A DNA stretch of 64,000 nt from Beta vulgaris subsp. vulgaris (lineage: Eukaryota > Streptophyta > Magnoliopsida > Caryophyllales > Amaranthaceae), in the NCBI RefSeq assembly GCF_026745355.1, contig NC_079208.1, positions 24,794,805 through 24,858,804 on the forward strand. Reading direction: 5' to 3'. Made by a program: the position numbers and the translations under genes. A model generated the notes under the pieces. The model was not told the origin of the DNA. It did no database searches and saw nothing but the letters and a program-made list of their open reading frames with translations. Positions 60,922 to 64,000 of this stretch are shown in pieces (within the stretch, counting starts at the first letter, position 1; each line of letters opens with the position of its first letter).

Positions 60922-62085
60922 GGAATAATTGCTTCTAATAAGCTAACCTTTGCCTCATCTGCCAAAAAAAAGTCGACCTTTTGATTATCCAGAAATAAGT
61001 CAACTTTGCTATCATTTAAGTCAAAAATAGGCTAAATGATTTTTTAACCTGTTGGTTACCTCTTATAACAATTCACTACTATAATTATTGTTAATTATAA
61101 TTATTGTTAATTATTACTATCATTATTATTAGTAATTTTTATTAGAATTAATTGCTTCTCACCCACTGCTGAACCACCGACCACCACCCACTGCTGAACC
61201 ACCGACCACCACCCAATGCACTAGGCCACAACCCACTGCCTCAACCAGCCACAACCACCACCCACTACCTCAACCAGCCACAACCACCACCCACTGCCTC
61301 ACCCAATCATCACCACCACCACTAACACCACCCAGATCTAATTAAACCCACAACCCCCACCCCCACTTGCAATAACCCAACAACCCAATACCTGAACCTA
61401 GCCCCGCTGCTAACCATCGAGCCTCACCCCGCCGCAAACCACCGAACCCATCCAGCAGTACCACTAATCAACTTAACTCAACCCCACCACTACCGTCATA
61501 CCCACCCAAAACACCCACCCATAACCTGACCCAACCCCACCACAGTCACCCACTCCAGATCCGGAACACCCACCCAACCCAAAACATGACCCTAAAAGCC
61601 AAAACCCCAAAATCGTTAACCCACCGTCCTCCACCCCAAAACCAGCCACCTAACCACCCACCCAAAACCATAAAAACCACCAAAAAAACTAGCTACAACC
61701 CGAATCCATAAATCCACCGTCAACCACCATACCCCCACTAACAAAACCCCGGAATCGAAAAAACAAAAAAAGAGAGAGGTAGTGGGCGGCGACCGGCGAC
61801 AGTAGGCGGCAACCCGGTGACGCAGACAATGGATTAGAGAGAGAAGATGATAAGAGAGAGAGAGGAGTAGAGAGAGTCACAGAATTCAAAGGTGGGAGAG
61901 AGATTTAAGGGGATAAAACAAAACAAAACAAAAAAACATTTTTCTAACCGGTAACACAGGTTATTGGTTACATAACCTGTTTAAAATCAATACCCCTAAA
62001 AGTTTAACTTATTTCTGGATAATCAGAAGGTTGACTTATTTTTGGCAAATGAGGCAAAGGTTAGCTTATTAGAAACAATTATTCC
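60922..62085. mobile_element. Non-autonomous MULE with 9-bp target duplication
   Basis: 1,164 bp. The terminal inverted repeats are about 85 bases and nearly identical, both beginning GGAATAATTG(C/T)TTCTAATAA and including GCTAACCTTTGCCTCAT. The flanking TATAGTTAA copies are perfect, and 9 bp is the Mutator-like length. The interior 61150-61900 is extremely C/A-rich on plus (CCACCACCCACTGC repeats) with a GA-rich stretch at 61760-61900, and may be a captured host fragment. A minus-strand frame at 61689-61889 (Ser/Leu/Gly-rich) is not recognised. No transposase is present. Confidence 0.9.
61155..61320. repeat. CA/CC-rich tandem repeat in MULE
   Basis: Copies of ACCACCACCCACTGC(C/T)...AACCA units about 25-30 bases long, for example CTCAACCAGCCACAACCACC twice near 61234-61290. 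Confidence 0.8.
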
Positions 62086-62094
62086 TATAGTTAA
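62086..62094. other. Right 9-bp target duplication of MULE
   Basis: TATAGTTAA. Confidence 0.9.
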
Positions 62095-63385
62095 AGCATA
62101 TAATGAAATAAAGTTCCTTAAAATGATATCTAACAAGGTTTCTCTTTAAATATAAATGATTTAACTTAGTTAAAATCTTTTTCTTAAAACCTTCCTAAAT
62201 TTTAGCCTTAACATCTGTTCCATTAGGACGTGAATATAAGTTAACTGTTGATTCATGCTTAATTACTATGTTCCTATGACTATATATTTTATTGTGTCAA
62301 TACGTCTGTCCCTTTCAGAGGAACTGACGATTATTCTCTTATTACATCCATAAGTTCCTTTATCAATATTAATTGAATCCATAGACGAACCTACAAAATA
62401 TAATTATACTTGCACAAAAACTTGAAGAGAAGTTAGATTGAAATAATTCATATATATGTAACAACCATAAAACAACTTCTCTTTCATAACCTTCTTCAAT
62501 CATGTATTTATAAGAGATATCAAAAATCAAATTTGATAATAATAATGACCAAGATATATAGTATGTAAAGATTATTACCCAATTTCCTAAGAAATATATT
62601 TCACCTTTTACATACTTTTTCTAGCTTTTGTAGTCATAGGAACTCATGTCTAGAACTACTTTCTAGAAACAACTAACCTCTACATCAAGAGATGTCAGTT
62701 CCTTTCACATTACCTGCAAAATAAGCAAGTTCTTGGTTTTTGGTACCCAAATATATGTTGGGTCCTTTCTTGTTAGTAGGAAGAACATAAAATATCCATA
62801 TTCATGATGCACGCACATATCTACCACTACTAACAAGGAACATCATGTACCGACATAAGAAATATTTCAAATATTCATGATGCATAATAAAACTATCATT
62901 TGGCAAATGAATAATAATATGAGTGTGATATAACATGCCAAAAATAATGGATTTTCCTTAAGATGAGAAACCAAGTTCCAGAGACACAAATATGCATTGT
63001 TCCATATAACTTGTTCCTTCAACTATTTCTAGTATATGATTCTTTGATATTTTAAAAAATTGGAAATCTGAATTTTGTCTTTAGAAAACAATGTTAAAGC
63101 TATCCTAAATTTCTATAAAAACATCAAAGCCAAATAAAACAATCTTACTAGAAATACTATAAGGAACAAGTTCCAATGTAATATATGCGTATAAAGAATA
63201 TCTCAAGGAAGAGATACTTACATCAAAGGGGTTGTTCATAATCCTCGAGTGACTTTTAATTGTGTATAAAAAGTCAGCCTTCACTTGTTCCTTTGAATGA
63301 CATCGGGTGGAGTTCCTTTCTCGTACGTGTTCTTTCTTCTTGCAGGAACTTAACTCAGCAGGGTTCCTGCTTATCAATGAGTTCC
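62095..63385. other. SIRE-like internal region, right part, no gene
   Basis: Non-coding on both strands as far as I can tell. The minus frame at 63105-63377 lies where gag would start but has no gag features. Confidence 0.55.
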
Positions 63386-63398
63386 GGCTCTGATACCA
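63386..63398 (-). other. SIRE-like primer binding site
   Basis: Minus-strand TGGTATCAGAGCC, the initiator tRNA-Met complement, two bases from the 5' LTR edge. Confidence 0.9.
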
Positions 63399-63400
63399 AT

Positions 63401-64000
63401 TGTTATTTCACTAGGAACACTACAAGAGGGGGGTGAATTGTAGTGTGGAACTTATTGCCCAAATAATGCGGAATTTAAAACATAAGCAATAAGGAACTGA
63501 AAGTGCAAGAGAGATTTTTACGTGGAAACTTCTTGTCTCAATACAAGAAGAAAAACCACGACCTACTCAGGATTTAAACTCTTCACTATAATAGGAAATC
63601 TCCTATGATTCAACCTATTACATACTCAAGTTCCACTCGGAACTCCAACTCTCTCACAATCTCCACTCTATACTCTAGACTTAACTCTAAGTCTTTCAAG
63701 AGTTCCCACAACTCTTTACAAAAGGTTTACTCAAACCCTTCACCCCTAGATAGACTTCACCCTAAGTCTACGCATACACAACAAGAACTTACTCAAGTTC
63801 CTAACATGCACAAACTTGATACAAGAATTCACTCAAACCCTTTACCAAGTTTCTATTACAAGAGTTCACTCAAACCCTTTAACCCCAAATCAAATACAGA
63901 CGCTTGATAATTTGGTTTAACTCTAGTATATAGAAACTGAATAACTGTAAAGGAACATGGCACTCGTAGGAACTTGAAACTCAAAGGAACTGACTCAAAC
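63401..64000 (-). repeat. SIRE-like 5' LTR, first 600 bases (runs off window)
   Basis: Near-identical to 55460-56060. Confidence 0.9.

Larger units (their letters stand above)
55460..64000 (-). mobile_element. SIRE/Maximus-like LTR element without coding capacity (LARD-like)
   Basis: Minus orientation. The 5' LTR begins at 63401 and runs off the window, the primer site is at 63386-63398, the internal region is 57523-63400, and the 3' LTR is 55460-57522. The 3' end of the internal region (minus strand) reads TTTGTCATCATCAAAAAGGGGG, the layout typical of Copia SIRE elements just before the 3' LTR. I find no gag, RT or integrase blocks in the 5.9-kb interior. It interrupts the FAR1-like gene. 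Confidence 0.8.

Overview
The window is plant nuclear DNA, probably from a eudicot with a repeat-rich genome. The evidence is Ty3/Gypsy elements of the Tat and Athila types, two or three CACTA families, a SIRE-like Copia LTR element and MULE-type elements. The sequence is AT-rich, and long-terminal-repeat (LTR) elements carry primer binding sites complementary to plant tRNAs. I see no rRNA or tRNA gene, no CRISPR array, and no host gene that I can call intact. The only host-like coding remnant is a broken FAR1/FHY3-type gene, which may itself be a domesticated or MULE transposase.

Layout. 1-476 is the end of a small-TIR CACTA element (A). 477-17249 is the 3' part of a larger CACTA element (B) with a TNP2-type transposase and a TNPA/Transposase_24-type gene. 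B is split by a complete Tat-type Gypsy element (Gypsy-1, 2558-14283, minus strand) with a perfect 5-bp target duplication. B itself sits inside a second, older member of the same Tat family (Gypsy-2, visible part 17250-24615, plus strand). Gypsy-2 is followed by a decayed Copia gag piece. The nesting is therefore Gypsy-1 and CACTA-A inside CACTA-B inside Gypsy-2 inside a Copia remnant.

25-37 kb is a mosaic of non-autonomous pieces: LTR fragments including a fold-back pair, a possible fold-back transposon with tandem repeats, a deletion-derivative LTR element, a retroposon with an 11-bp target duplication and a poly-A tail, and an inverted-repeat element bounded by TA arrays. 36.85-37.69 kb is a satellite-like array of about 272 bp units, and one more related unit occurs at 52.8-53.1 kb. 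Between them lies a long-LTR, almost coding-free element (about 37777-52572) that has taken in a young Athila-type element (40294-47020, gag-protease only) and a CACTA-type element (50171-51657).

53.77-55.45 kb is the FAR1-like pseudogene. It is cut off by a SIRE-like LTR element (55460 to beyond the window) that has no coding capacity and contains a 1.16-kb MULE with a 9-bp target duplication.

Functional reading: both Tat elements carry, antisense and downstream of pol, a multi-exon additional gene with its own TATA box. In Gypsy-1 all coding splice junctions keep phase. Many frame breaks in Gypsy-1, CACTA-B and Athila are single-base indels, and the paired LTRs also differ mainly by single-base indels, so part of the apparent decay may be assembly error. 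I did not find a clearly new biological system. The best candidates for follow-up are the antisense retrotransposon gene, the CpG-rich module of the Athila element, and the GTTCC-motif enrichment of the SIRE-like element.
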